Of a DNA stretch of 64,000 nucleotides, positions 8,509-16,024 are shown one piece after another. Both the position numbers and the translations under genes were made by a program. Numbering within the stretch: position 1 is the stretch's first letter; each line of letters starts with the position of its first letter. A model generated the notes under the pieces. That model searched no databases, had not been told where the DNA came from, and saw only the letters and a list, made by a program, of their open reading frames with translations. Origin of the DNA: Gammaproteobacteria bacterium (GTDB lineage Bacteria > Pseudomonadota > Gammaproteobacteria > Pseudomonadales > Azotimanducaceae); the NCBI GenBank assembly GCA_026706935.1, contig JAPOXV010000013.1:186001-250000 (forward strand), given 5' to 3'.

Positions 8509-9106
8509 CGAGTTTCACTCGGCGCTGAAATGCTTGCGCTATGGTGCGGCTATTGACATAGCCGAGCTCACCACCAACCGGAATACCGTGTGCCAACTGG
8601 GTCAACGCGACGTCCGAACCTTCTAATAACTCGCTGATGAAATGCGTCGTCGCATCCCCTTCTACGGTTGCGTTCAGCGCGACAATGACCTCTCGTATAC
8701 CGCTATCACGTACACATGGCAGAAACGTACCCAGATTGAGTTCGTCCGGACCGATACCGTCTATCGGTGATAGCAGTCCATGCAGTACGAAATATCGACC
8801 TTGATACGTAACGGTCTCCTCGATCGCGACCAAATCAGCGGCAGTTTCCACCACACATAGCTGACCGTTTGCACGCTTCGGATTCGAGCAGATATCGCAA
8901 ACTTTCGCGTCCGACAGGTTATGGCATTTCGCACAAGATGTGACCGTTGCGAGCGCCTCCTCGATGGATGTCGCGATATGCGCAGCGTCGTCTCGATGTC
9001 CTTGTAAGAGGAACAGCGTCATGCGGGTCGCCGTTTTGCGTCCAACGCCAGGTAGGCACTGCAGAGCGTGGATTACTTGCTCAATGCGCGGCGTGAGTGA
9101 AGCCAC
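8501..9106 (-). CDS. recR: Recombination mediator protein RecR
   Basis: RecR, 201 residues, works with RecO and RecF to load RecA on SSB-coated gapped DNA. The N-terminal helix-hairpin-helix (ALQCLPGVGRKTATRMTLFLL) is followed by the four-cysteine zinc motif CAKCHNLSDAKVCDIC, the Toprim domain starting LCVVETAADLVAIEET, and the C-terminal segment with TQLAHGIPVGGELGYVNSRTIAQAF. All hallmark residues are present. The start is a GTG at 9106 that overlaps the ybaB stop codon by one base (TAGTG), so translation is coupled. The order dnaX-ybaB-recR is the classical one. Confidence 0.97.
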   Translation of the reverse strand: MASLTPRIEQVIHALQCLPGVGRKTATRMTLFLLQGHRDDAAHIATSIEEALATVTSCAKCHNLSDAKVCDICSNPKRANGQLCVVETAADLVAIEETVTYQGRYFVLHGLLSPIDGIGPDELNLGTFLPCVRDSGIREVIVALNATVEGDATTHFISELLEGSDVALTQLAHGIPVGGELGYVNSRTIAQAFQRRVKLDA

Positions 9107-9465
9107 TAACGATTCAGAACTTTAAGAGCATCCGCCATGGCTTTTTGCAGATCGAGTCCTTCTGGAGGGTTTTGCATAAACGTGGAAATCGTTTTTCGCT
9201 TCAACGCTTCCTCCCACTTTGATCGAGCATCGTTAACCGCCGCGATCAACAGTTGCTCGAGGTGCCCGACGTTCTCCTTATCGAGCAGCAAAGGATCGAT
9301 ATTGATTTTGCTGACGGCGCCTTGAGTACCGACGACTACTTTGACCAATCCGCCACCACTCTCCGACTCGATTTCCTCGTCGATACTGCCTATACCTTCA
9401 GGCATTACGTGATTGAGACCGTCCTTCAGTCCGGACATCAGCTTATTCAATTCTTCTATGTTCAT
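9106..9465 (-). CDS. ybaB: YbaB/EbfC nucleoid-associated protein
   Basis: A 119-residue member of the YbaB/EbfC family, small dimeric DNA-binding proteins that associate with the nucleoid. The family pattern is clear: the central strands GGGLVKVVVGTQGAVSKINIDPLLLD and the C-terminal AAVNDARSKWEEALKRKTISTFM. The N-terminal helix is slightly divergent and longer than usual. It has glycine/proline-containing text (LNHVMPEGIGSIDEEIE) where many homologues carry a Met/Gln-rich helix. It lies 38 bases after dnaX and is coupled to recR by a one-base overlap. The protein is expected to be cytoplasmic and constitutively expressed with dnaX. Confidence 0.93.
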   Translation of the reverse strand: MNIEELNKLMSGLKDGLNHVMPEGIGSIDEEIESESGGGLVKVVVGTQGAVSKINIDPLLLDKENVGHLEQLLIAAVNDARSKWEEALKRKTISTFMQNPPEGLDLQKAMADALKVLNR

Positions 9466-9503
9466 AGCCTAATCCTCGCGCGAAGCGAAATTTATAGAGT
9501 AAA

Positions 9504-10937
9504 TCATCTTGGTTGTGTGTTTTCGTCGTCGAGCCACTCTGCGTCAAATTCGGCGTCGAACCGATCCTTCAGAATCTGAACGTAAGGCGGTTCGTCTTCC
9601 GAAGTGAAGACTTGCATCGCCGCTTCTTTTGCGTTAGCGGTTCGCTCCTTCTCAGCTCGACGCTCCTCCGTTCGTTTTGCTTGCATCCGAATCGGCTGTT
9701 CCTGCCAGGTCTTCCGCCGTTCTTCAGGAGATTTGGATCCGATGTCCGTTTGCGTAGCGGACGCTTGCGTGATATCCGTCGAATTAGAAACAACAGGGGT
9801 CACCGAGTCAGCCGTTCGTTCCACGTTTTCCGTGGATTTACCAGTTGGTTCAGGCGCACTGTCCTCTATTTTGATCGGAACGAAATCAAGGAGTCGTAGC
9901 ATCGTCATCTCGAAACCAACACGAGGTTCTGGCGCATACTGCAAGTCACGACCTCCCATGATCAAGACCTGATACGCCTGTTGCAGCCATGCGGTCTCGC
10001 ATTGATCCAGCAAGTCGACGAGTGCTTCATCCGGCGATGTGTGCGTCGCTTTTGCCATCGCAAGGGAATGCACGCCGTTTTCAAGTCCGGCTAAGACCTC
10101 CGAAAAATCAACGCCACGCGCAACCAACTCTGCGACAGCCGAGAATAATCCATCACGATCGCGCCTGACTAGATGTTCGAGAATGAGGGCGACGTCGTTC
10201 TGTGGTGCGCAACCGAGCATGTCGACAACCGCAGCTTCCGCTAAATCAGTCCCACATAGCGCGATGGCTTGATCAGTCAGAGAAAGTGCATCGCGCATGC
10301 TGCCTTGACCCAGCCGAGCAAGCGTACGAACCGAAGCATCGTCGTAACGAATGCCTTCTTGATCAAGTACAGAACGTAGATGCTCGTCAATCGTTTCGAT
10401 CGACATCGTTCGCAGATGGAACTGAATACATCGCGATCGTACCGTAACCGGGACCTTGTCCGGATTTGTTGTCGCGAGTACAAATTTCACATGCTCCGGT
10501 GGCTCCTCAAGTGACTTTAGAAGCGTCTGAAAACTGGAGTCCGAGAGCGCATGTACCTCATCGATGATGTAAACCTTGTACGTCCCCATCGTAGCGAGAT
10601 AGGCGATGTCTTCTAGTAATTCGCGCGTTTCTTCGACTTTATTACGAGACGCGCCATCCACTTCAATCAAGTCAACAAACGATCCGTCTGCGATCGCAAC
10701 GCAATTCGCACAGATGCCACACGGAGTCGAAGTCACTCCCGTCTCGCAGTTCAAGCACTTTGCGATGATGCGTGCTAACGTCGTTTTACCAACACCACGA
10801 GTACCAGAAAACAAATACGCATGGTGAAGTTGCTGACGATCAAATGCGTTGACGAGCGCTTTGACCGTTTGCGGTTGACCTACGACCTCGGCAAGCGTGC
10901 CTGGTCGGTACTTACGTGCGAGAACCTGGTACGACAT
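9504..10937 (-). CDS. dnaX: DNA polymerase III subunit tau/gamma, shortened C-terminal region
   Basis: This is the clamp-loader ATPase of DNA polymerase III. Domains I-III are complete: Walker A GTRGVGKTTLARII near residue 45, the zinc module CETGVTSTPCGICANC, Walker B VYIIDEVHAL, and the SRC arginine-finger motif in VTVRSRCIQF. At 477 residues it is much shorter than the 643 of E. coli tau. After about residue 360 there is only a polar, low-complexity linker and a conserved tail, ILKDRFDAEFDAEW, which matches the extreme C-terminus of tau. The folded core of domain V that contacts the polymerase alpha subunit appears to be missing. I see no obvious frameshift signal that would give a separate gamma form. 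Confidence 0.93.
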   Translation of the reverse strand: MSYQVLARKYRPGTLAEVVGQPQTVKALVNAFDRQQLHHAYLFSGTRGVGKTTLARIIAKCLNCETGVTSTPCGICANCVAIADGSFVDLIEVDGASRNKVEETRELLEDIAYLATMGTYKVYIIDEVHALSDSSFQTLLKSLEEPPEHVKFVLATTNPDKVPVTVRSRCIQFHLRTMSIETIDEHLRSVLDQEGIRYDDASVRTLARLGQGSMRDALSLTDQAIALCGTDLAEAAVVDMLGCAPQNDVALILEHLVRRDRDGLFSAVAELVARGVDFSEVLAGLENGVHSLAMAKATHTSPDEALVDLLDQCETAWLQQAYQVLIMGGRDLQYAPEPRVGFEMTMLRLLDFVPIKIEDSAPEPTGKSTENVERTADSVTPVVSNSTDITQASATQTDIGSKSPEERRKTWQEQPIRMQAKRTEERRAEKERTANAKEAAMQVFTSEDEPPYVQILKDRFDAEFDAEWLDDENTQPR

Positions 10938-11167
10938 ATCGGTTACTAGTCGGCTCGTACTTGCTTCACAACTATAGTGCTGGCGTGCATAGAGTGTTTA
11001 ATCACGCAATCATCGCGGCGAGAATTCCCGCTTCGCATTACCGCGGAAAAGCTAATCAAGGTAAGCGATTATCGCAAGAAGCCAACCGTAAGCGTGATGA
11101 ATGAAACTAACGAATACAGAATCGACGCTATAGTCTCACTTGTCGAAATCAAACACGTACATTCGAC

Positions 11168-11884
11168 ATGAGTGATTCAAGGAATCACCCATTTCTTCAG
11201 AAGCCTTTTTCAGTCATTGGTCATCGAGGCGCAGCAGGCCACGCGCCAGAAAACTCACTCGAGGCGTTTGAAATCGCTTTCACCTGCGGTGTTGATGCCA
11301 TCGAATTCGACGTCAAGTACGTGCATGGCGAACTGATCGTATTCCATGATGACACCGTTGAAAGGTTGACGACCTCAAACGGTTCAATCGATTCGTTTAG
11401 TCGTGAAGAACTCAGTGAGTTGCGATTACGCAATGGTGAACAAATCCCCACCCTTGAGCAAGTATGGGATATCGTGCCGCCCAGCATCGGCATAAATATC
11501 GAACTCAAAGGAGCTAACACGGGCCGACCAGTCGCGGAGTTTGTTCGGACGCACTCTCACCGTTATCTGATTTCCTCGTTTCTAGTCGGCGAGCTCTCTC
11601 AGTTCAAGGCAATTGCCAAAAATGTACCTACCGCGTTGCTAACTCGAGTGCATGACATGAACGTACTCGGAACAGCCGCATCACTTGGCGTTGAGAACAT
11701 CCACGTCATGGACGCAGTCGCCGATCCGAGTTATCTACTCGCGATGTTCAACGCTGGATTCACGGTCTATGTATTCACCGTGAATGACGTCGCTCGAGCA
11801 TTTCAACTACGTGAACTTGATGTCGCAGCGATCTTCACTGACATACCCGCGGACCTAAACCCAGAAACGCTGGTAGACGCATGA
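11168..11884 (+). CDS. Glycerophosphodiester phosphodiesterase
   Basis: A 238-residue cytoplasmic enzyme that hydrolyses glycerophosphodiesters to glycerol-3-phosphate and an alcohol, comparable in size to E. coli UgpQ. Catalytic and metal residues are visible: VIGHRGAAGHAPENS at residues 17-31 (His-Arg and the Glu-Asn pair), AIEFDVKYV near 45, FHDDTVERLT near 60, and NIELKGA near 115. There is no signal peptide, which argues for the cytoplasmic UgpQ type over the periplasmic GlpQ type. It is divergent from dnaX, with about 230 bases between the starts. A nested inverted repeat covers its stop codon. No transporter for glycerophosphodiesters is adjacent. Confidence 0.92.
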   Translation: MSDSRNHPFLQKPFSVIGHRGAAGHAPENSLEAFEIAFTCGVDAIEFDVKYVHGELIVFHDDTVERLTTSNGSIDSFSREELSELRLRNGEQIPTLEQVWDIVPPSIGINIELKGANTGRPVAEFVRTHSHRYLISSFLVGELSQFKAIAKNVPTALLTRVHDMNVLGTAASLGVENIHVMDAVADPSYLLAMFNAGFTVYVFTVNDVARAFQLRELDVAAIFTDIPADLNPETLVDA

Positions 11885-11915
11885 CTATCTCATTGGCCAC
11901 AATGAGTTGTGCGTC
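11876..11915 (+). terminator. Nested stem-loop over the glycerophosphodiesterase stop codon
   Basis: An outer pair GACGCA/TGCGTC encloses an asymmetric internal loop and an inner pair CTCATT/AATGAG with a six-base loop. The structure spans the stop codon. No run of T follows, so it is a transcript-end stabiliser or weak terminator at best. Confidence 0.35.
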
Positions 11916-12040
11916 ACATTGAATCAAATCGTGATTTGAAAGGTCCGACTTCTTGTTCGCTGTTGTGCACTTCCAAATTACGCTAATTCTCAGTTTTGGA
12001 ACAGTAACCCGTTAGACGAAAAGGTCGTAATTTAGACAGC

Positions 12041-12220
12041 ATGTCGCGTTTTTTACGCGATTTTCCACAACAAGGTGTGGATTTTCGCGCCATCCACCGC
12101 ATAGAGGCCAACGAGCTAAAACAGCGAACACTACTCAGCAGCGAATACACGGTGATGAGACCTTACGGAGTCTTTACGAGCAGTTTCCGAATGTGTAGTC
12201 ACTTAAATTGTGGGCGCTGA
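12041..12220 (+). CDS. Possible 59-residue ORF with an APRT-like opening
   Basis: A short ATG-initiated frame of 59 codons lies in the otherwise empty stretch between the glycerophosphodiesterase and hicA. Residues 4-19, FLRDFPQQGVDFRAIH, resemble the N-terminus of adenine phosphoribosyltransferase (typically RD-x-PDFP-x-PG-x-x-F-x-DI), but the rest has no phosphoribosyltransferase features. In enterobacteria apt sits directly upstream of dnaX, so a decayed relic here is conceivable. There is no convincing ribosome binding site. It could equally be a chance frame. Apart from this frame and the stem-loop at its left end I see nothing in 11885-12238. Confidence 0.25.
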   Translation: MSRFLRDFPQQGVDFRAIHRIEANELKQRTLLSSEYTVMRPYGVFTSSFRMCSHLNCGR

Positions 12221-12238
12221 ATTACGGAAGAGCGTTCT

Positions 12239-12481
12239 TCACACTCGCTCGTATGCGTCAAGGAAATCAGTTCTTGCTACACCCGTTTGACTACAGATAG
12301 CACGTAATGTTGACGATTTGATGCAAGAATGGTTTGGGATTGTCATAGGTGTCACCGTTCCGTCGTCGTTCGTCCTTTGTAGAGACATGTGATTGCCTTC
12401 ACGAACTACCTCAAAGTCGAGTTCGCGAAACGCCCGAATCACTTTGCGGAGAGGAGCGTCCCTGGGGAACCGTTCCACCAT
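12239..12481 (-). CDS. hicA: HicA-family mRNA interferase toxin
   Basis: An 80-residue HicA toxin, expected to cleave mRNA through a double-stranded-RNA-binding-like fold. The family pattern is evident: VIRAFRELDFEVVREGNHMSLQRT, with the catalytic histidine in the GNH position, then MTIPNHSCIKSSTLRAICSQTGV. It begins at the ATG immediately after the hicB stop codon (zero spacing), so the antitoxin is translated first and the pair is coupled. Nothing suggests inactivation. The pair sits between the glycerophosphodiesterase and the psp locus, a typical mobile, accessory placement. Confidence 0.9.
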   Translation of the reverse strand: MVERFPRDAPLRKVIRAFRELDFEVVREGNHMSLQRTNDDGTVTPMTIPNHSCIKSSTLRAICSQTGVARTDFLDAYERV

Positions 12482-12736
12482 CTAGTTGTGCATGTTTGCC
12501 TCGGCTACGAACACTTCAATCACGGGTGAATCCGAATCTACAAGCGAATCTGATCCAAACGTCTCAACGTGAAATGAAATCGCGGACTGCACGTCATCAA
12601 GTGCTTCGGAATAGCTGTCACCTTGGCCTATCACCACACCCTTTAAGCCCAATGGGTAGGCGACATAACCATCCGGGTGTTTCTCAACGATTACTTTGAT
12701 TTGCCGTTGCACAACGATTCCTACAGATCCAGTCAA
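12482..12736 (-). CDS. hicB: HicB-family antitoxin
   Basis: An 84-residue HicB-like antitoxin that should bind and silence the HicA toxin encoded directly downstream. Its partial RNase-H-like fold is visible in VIVEKHPDGYVAYPLGLKGVVIGQGDSYSEALDDVQSAISFHVETFG. The short length leaves no room for a C-terminal ribbon-helix-helix or HTH DNA-binding domain, so autoregulation by this protein alone is doubtful. The gene order antitoxin then toxin is found in many HicBA loci and is the reverse of the E. coli arrangement. The start is taken at 12736; an internal valine codon could be an alternative. Confidence 0.88.
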   Translation of the reverse strand: MTGSVGIVVQRQIKVIVEKHPDGYVAYPLGLKGVVIGQGDSYSEALDDVQSAISFHVETFGSDSLVDSDSPVIEVFVAEANMHN

Positions 12737-12918
12737 TCGGTATGAGTCGACGAGTTGGGTTATTCAGGACCACTATATTAATTAGACGAAGGAGTTCTTG
12801 ATGCTTTCGCAATCTACTCTCTTTCTGCGTTCTATTTTGACTATTTGATTCGATGGCTAAACGATTGACGCGATCTTGAACGATCAAGCTGTGATATCTT
12901 CAACGCCACTTCGCGGCA

Positions 12919-13392
12919 TCAGTGTCTTCCCATATCAGAAAAACCTTTGTCAAGGTTGTACTTCGGTGATGTGACATAGCGTTCCATACGCCGTAATCGC
13001 AATTCAAGCTCGCGAACGTCGCCACTAACAACGCGCAAACCCAGGCGCGGACTGCTTCGGATAGCCGCATACGGCGACCGAGCTTCAGCTTCGTCATCAG
13101 GTTCATCCCAATCGCTGGAATAGGATGGTTCTGGATTCAAGACGAACACCAACACAATATAGACGATAAGCGGAATGAGAACCGAACCCAATAACGCGAT
13201 TGCGACGAAAGCTACGCGAATGATCCAAGGTTCGATACCGAGATACTTGGCGATACCCGCGCAAACACCACCCAATATCCCTCGTTCTGTGTCACGATAG
13301 AGCCCTTGCGAGCGGCGACTCCTTCTCATACTTCGATACGCGGCGGCTACGTCGTCGTAGTCTTCGTCAAATCTTCGTCGTGAACGCTTCAT
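12919..13392 (-). CDS. pspC: Phage shock protein C
   Basis: PspC is the inner-membrane sensor of the phage-shock response. Residues near 40-90 form the PspC domain: GLYRDTERGILGGVCAGIAKYLGIEPWIIRV, followed by a hydrophobic double segment (FVAIALLGSVLIPLIVYIVLVFVL). The N-terminus is highly basic, and the C-terminal part contains a predicted amphipathic region (ELELRLRRMERYV). The reading frame opens upstream, but the ATG at 13392 overlaps the pspB stop in an ATGA and is the natural start. It is somewhat longer than E. coli PspC. It is the third gene of the pspABC operon. Confidence 0.93.
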   Translation of the reverse strand: MKRSRRRFDEDYDDVAAAYRSMRRSRRSQGLYRDTERGILGGVCAGIAKYLGIEPWIIRVAFVAIALLGSVLIPLIVYIVLVFVLNPEPSYSSDWDEPDDEAEARSPYAAIRSSPRLGLRVVSGDVRELELRLRRMERYVTSPKYNLDKGFSDMGRH

Positions 13393-13637
13393 TTCAATTC
13401 GTCCGAGCGCTTTCGCCAATGGGGAGTCTCTGCATCTAGGATCGCTTCTAACGTCTCGATGCGTTTCCCCATATCTCTCGCCTGATCGGCCAAGCTCTGT
13501 AATTCGTCTTGGTCCTCATCCGACAACTGTCTCGTCATCTTTTTCTTCGAGTTGTAATGCAATATGATCCAAAGTGGTGCAACGACAACAAGAAAGACAA
13601 TTGTCGGAATGAATATGAGAACAAACAGAATTTCCAT
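13389..13637 (-). CDS. pspB: Phage shock protein B
   Basis: PspB, 82 residues, is a small inner-membrane protein that works with PspC to relieve PspA inhibition of PspF. An N-terminal transmembrane helix (LFVLIFIPTIVFLVVVAPLWIILHY) is followed by a coiled-coil-like cytoplasmic segment (DEDQDELQSLADQARDMGKRIETLEAIL) and the conserved WRKR. Size and layout match the family. It lies 12 bases after pspA and overlaps pspC by four bases. The whole operon runs on the minus strand under the control region at about 14387-14495. Confidence 0.94.
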   Translation of the reverse strand: MEILFVLIFIPTIVFLVVVAPLWIILHYNSKKKMTRQLSDEDQDELQSLADQARDMGKRIETLEAILDAETPHWRKRSDELK

Positions 13638-13649
13638 TTCGTCAAATCC

Positions 13650-14345
13650 TTACGAGGCTTGCTTTTCCTCTGATTGCTCATTCGACTCGCGGTTGAGGCG
13701 CGACTTGAGGTTCTCGAGCTCTTCGTCTAGTTCCTCGTCTTGCTGAATCGTTTGGAATTCATCGTTCAGAGACATCGATTCAGACGACTCGTAGCTTTCG
13801 ACTTGCCCTTCGAGTTCATCAATCATGCGCTCGTATTGCTCGAATCCAACCATGATCTCATCGATGTTATGCCTGGAAAGCTGGCGTCGAACGCCTTTCT
13901 GTACACGCGCAGTCTGCGCTCGTGCAATGATTGAGCGTTGGCGTGCTTTCGCTTCTGCGATCTTGCCTTCAAGCGTGGCGATATCGTTGCGAAGTTTGGT
14001 TTCGACCTCATCGGCAACCATCATGTCTCGTTCAAGGTTCTCGACATCCTGTTCGCAACGTCGTCGTTCGGCCAATGCACCACGTGCAAGGTCGTCACGA
14101 TCCCTGCGCACTGCGTATTCTGCTTTTCGTTCCCAATCCGCAGCTTCCGCTCGCTTTGTTTCAAGGTGACGCGTGATCTCCTTTCGGTCCGCGATCGCCT
14201 TCGCCGCAGTCATGCGCACTTTCACCAGCGTGTCGTTCATTTCGTGGATGATCATCCGAACCATTTTCGGTGGATCTTCCGCTTTGTCGAGCATCGCGTG
14301 GATATTGGCATTCATGATGTCAGCCATGCGTTTGAATACCTTCAT
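13650..14345 (-). CDS. pspA: Phage shock protein A (ESCRT-III/IM30 family)
   Basis: PspA, 231 residues, is a peripheral membrane protein that stabilises a damaged inner membrane and inhibits PspF. It is helical throughout: MKVFKRMADIMNANIHAMLDKAEDPPKMV is the amphipathic start of the family, and long coiled-coil helices follow (for example ATLEGKIAEAKARQRSIIARAQTA). The length is close to the 222 of E. coli PspA, with a slightly longer acidic tail. It is the first gene of pspABC and is transcribed away from pspF. Candidate sigma-54, IHF and activator elements lie within 150 bases upstream. Confidence 0.96.
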   Translation of the reverse strand: MKVFKRMADIMNANIHAMLDKAEDPPKMVRMIIHEMNDTLVKVRMTAAKAIADRKEITRHLETKRAEAADWERKAEYAVRRDRDDLARGALAERRRCEQDVENLERDMMVADEVETKLRNDIATLEGKIAEAKARQRSIIARAQTARVQKGVRRQLSRHNIDEIMVGFEQYERMIDELEGQVESYESSESMSLNDEFQTIQQDEELDEELENLKSRLNRESNEQSEEKQAS

Positions 14346-14386
14346 GTTTAGCCCTCTAGTTGGAGATTGACTATTTACTGTCTTTA

Positions 14387-14403
14387 AGACACAAACTATG
14401 CCA
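14387..14403 (-). promoter_or_regulatory. Candidate sigma-54 promoter for pspABC
   Basis: Read on the minus strand, TGGCAT-AGTTT-GTGTC gives the -24 GG and a -12 GT with ten bases between the dinucleotides, close to the TGGCAC-N5-TTGC consensus. The -12 element has T instead of C. It lies about 42 bases upstream of the pspA ATG, the right distance for a start site near 14376. Confidence 0.5.
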
Positions 14404-14420
14404 ATCGTTGCGCAGTTAAT

Positions 14421-14433
14421 TAAATGATTGATT
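14421..14433 (-). promoter_or_regulatory. IHF binding site
   Basis: The minus strand reads AATCAATCATTTA, a perfect match to the IHF consensus WATCAANNNNTTR. It sits between the sigma-54 element and the pspF-proximal inverted repeat, which is where IHF bends DNA at sigma-54 promoters so that PspF can reach the polymerase. Confidence 0.6.
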
Positions 14434-14478
14434 TATTGTCCTTATTTGTAAATCTCACCTGCTCTGGAACCGGTTGAA

Positions 14479-14495
14479 GTGGTTAAAAACACCAC
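14479..14495. promoter_or_regulatory. Inverted repeat, possible PspF enhancer
   Basis: GTGGT-N7-ACCAC is a perfect five-base inverted repeat 20-36 bases upstream of pspF and roughly 100 bases from the expected pspA start site. Its position suits an upstream activating sequence that also lets PspF repress its own gene. Assignment is by position only. Confidence 0.35.
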
Positions 14496-14514
14496 AATCT
14501 GATAAATTTCGCAC

Positions 14515-15552
14515 ATGGCTTACGATGCTGATGAACTAATTGGCGAATCTGCTGTTTTTTTGCAGACTTTGGATGCAGTCGATGCAGTCGCCGCTCTCAA
14601 CAAACCGGTCCTTCTGGTTGGCGAACGAGGCACAGGGAAGGAGCTTCTAGCGTCCCGTCTTCATTATCGCTCGCCGCGTTGGGATTCCGTTTTTTTGCAG
14701 ATGAATTGCGCTGCGATCAGTGACGACCTGCTCGAATCCGAGCTGTTCGGACACGAAGCAGGCGCCTTTACTGGTGCGGCAAAACGTCATGTCGGTCGAT
14801 TCGAGCGTGCTCATAGCGGTACGTTATTTCTTGATGAAGTCGCCACAACGGCAACACGCGTGCAGGAAAAGATATTGCGGCTTATCGAGTACGGCCAATT
14901 CGAACGATTGGGCGGGAATGAAACGTTGGTCGCAGACGTCCGAATCGTCGCCGCAACCAACCAGGATCTAGTCGCACTTGCCGAAAACAACCGCTTTCGC
15001 GTCGATCTATTAGATCGGCTCGCATTCGACGTTATCACAATTCCGCCATTGCGTGAGCGTTCGGACGACATTCCACTCCTCGCAGAATTCTTCGCAATCA
15101 ACATGGCGACTGAGCTTGAACGAGAGTTCTTTCATGGCTTCACGGACGAAGCAATGGGTGAGCTCTTCGATCACAGCTGGCCGGGCAACGTACGCGAATT
15201 GAAAAACGTTGTTGAACGCGCGGTCTATCGCAACGACGAGAACGAACCTATCTCACAGATCGTACTAGATCCCTTCGAATCACCGTATCGACCTCGAGAA
15301 CCATTACTCAATGGGAACAAAGGTGGTTCTATTGACGCAGGTCCCCGTCAGAGACTGCCGGTAGATATGCGCGAGGAGATCGAGCAGATTGAGATTCAAT
15401 GGATCAATGAAGCACTTGAGGCGAATCGATACAACCAACGTTCAGCCGCCGAAGCGCTTGGACTCTCGTACCATCAATTCCGGCATTACCTTCGAAAATA
15501 CGATCTCGGATCTGAAAAACGGGAAAATCGGGCAGAGAGTGCTGAGGAGTAA
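14515..15552 (+). CDS. pspF: PspF, sigma-54-dependent activator of the psp operon
   Basis: PspF, 345 residues, is an AAA+ enhancer-binding protein that remodels the sigma-54 holoenzyme. It has no N-terminal receiver domain, as expected, and the AAA+ domain begins at once. Walker A is GERGTGKELLA, the GAFTGA loop is in HEAGAFTGAAKR, Walker B is GTLFLDEVA, sensor I is IVAATNQDL, and the R-finger region is in RFRVDLLDRLAFDVITIPPLRER. The Fis-type HTH at the C-terminus reads RSAAEALGLSYHQFRHYLRKYDL. It diverges from pspA across a 169-base regulatory region, the standard arrangement. Confidence 0.95.
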   Translation: MAYDADELIGESAVFLQTLDAVDAVAALNKPVLLVGERGTGKELLASRLHYRSPRWDSVFLQMNCAAISDDLLESELFGHEAGAFTGAAKRHVGRFERAHSGTLFLDEVATTATRVQEKILRLIEYGQFERLGGNETLVADVRIVAATNQDLVALAENNRFRVDLLDRLAFDVITIPPLRERSDDIPLLAEFFAINMATELEREFFHGFTDEAMGELFDHSWPGNVRELKNVVERAVYRNDENEPISQIVLDPFESPYRPREPLLNGNKGGSIDAGPRQRLPVDMREEIEQIEIQWINEALEANRYNQRSAAEALGLSYHQFRHYLRKYDLGSEKRENRAESAEE

Positions 15553-15699
15553 GCTGCTTCCTAAAATTGCCGCACTCGTCGCCGTTGCGCACGAAACGGA
15601 TCCCTCGTCGTTGAAATACTGTCGTCTTGCTCTCGTGAGTCGAAAAGGCGGTGGAACAGCAGACTATACACGTGTCCGCAACGTGCCGACCACAGATAC

Positions 15700-15789
<90 letters not shown>

Positions 15790-15808
15790 GATTTTAGGGG
15801 AGTCCATA

Positions 15809-15851
15809 CCGGTTACTTGGTTTACAGGTAATACCGGAGACATGGTTTACA
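15809..15851. repeat. Direct 18-base repeats at an IS481-like end
   Basis: Two copies of CCGGNNACNTGGTTTACA begin at 15809 and 15834 and match at 15 of 18 bases, 25 bases apart. They cover the end of the transposase tail, whose stop codon is at 15847-15849. This is where the terminal sequence of the insertion element would lie. No inverted partner is visible near 17.9 kb. Confidence 0.45.
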
Positions 15852-15984
15852 CTTTTTCCGGTGTGATGAAGGGATTCGAGGCGGGTTCGACACGTGCTTC
15901 GTCCTGATCGAAGACGCCAAGGTCATACCACTCACCGCCGATCACATAGAGGTGATAAAGGACAACTTGGAAATCGTGAATTGG
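15847..15984 (-). pseudogene. IS481-type transposase, C-terminal fragment
   Basis: The last 45 or so codons of a minus-strand frame read GEWYDLGVFDQDEARVEPASNPF, which matches the extreme C-terminus of IS481-family transposases (YDLGFFD...RVEPxxNPFG). Nothing upstream in this frame resembles the transposase; the sequence continues instead as antisense of the monooxygenase start. It ends inside the terminal repeats. Together with the fragment at 17298-17530 it suggests one element cut in two, or the remains of two copies. Confidence 0.55.
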
Positions 15985-16024
15985 GTATGCGGCCATTCGT
16001 GGAGCCATTGAGTAGGAGATCATC

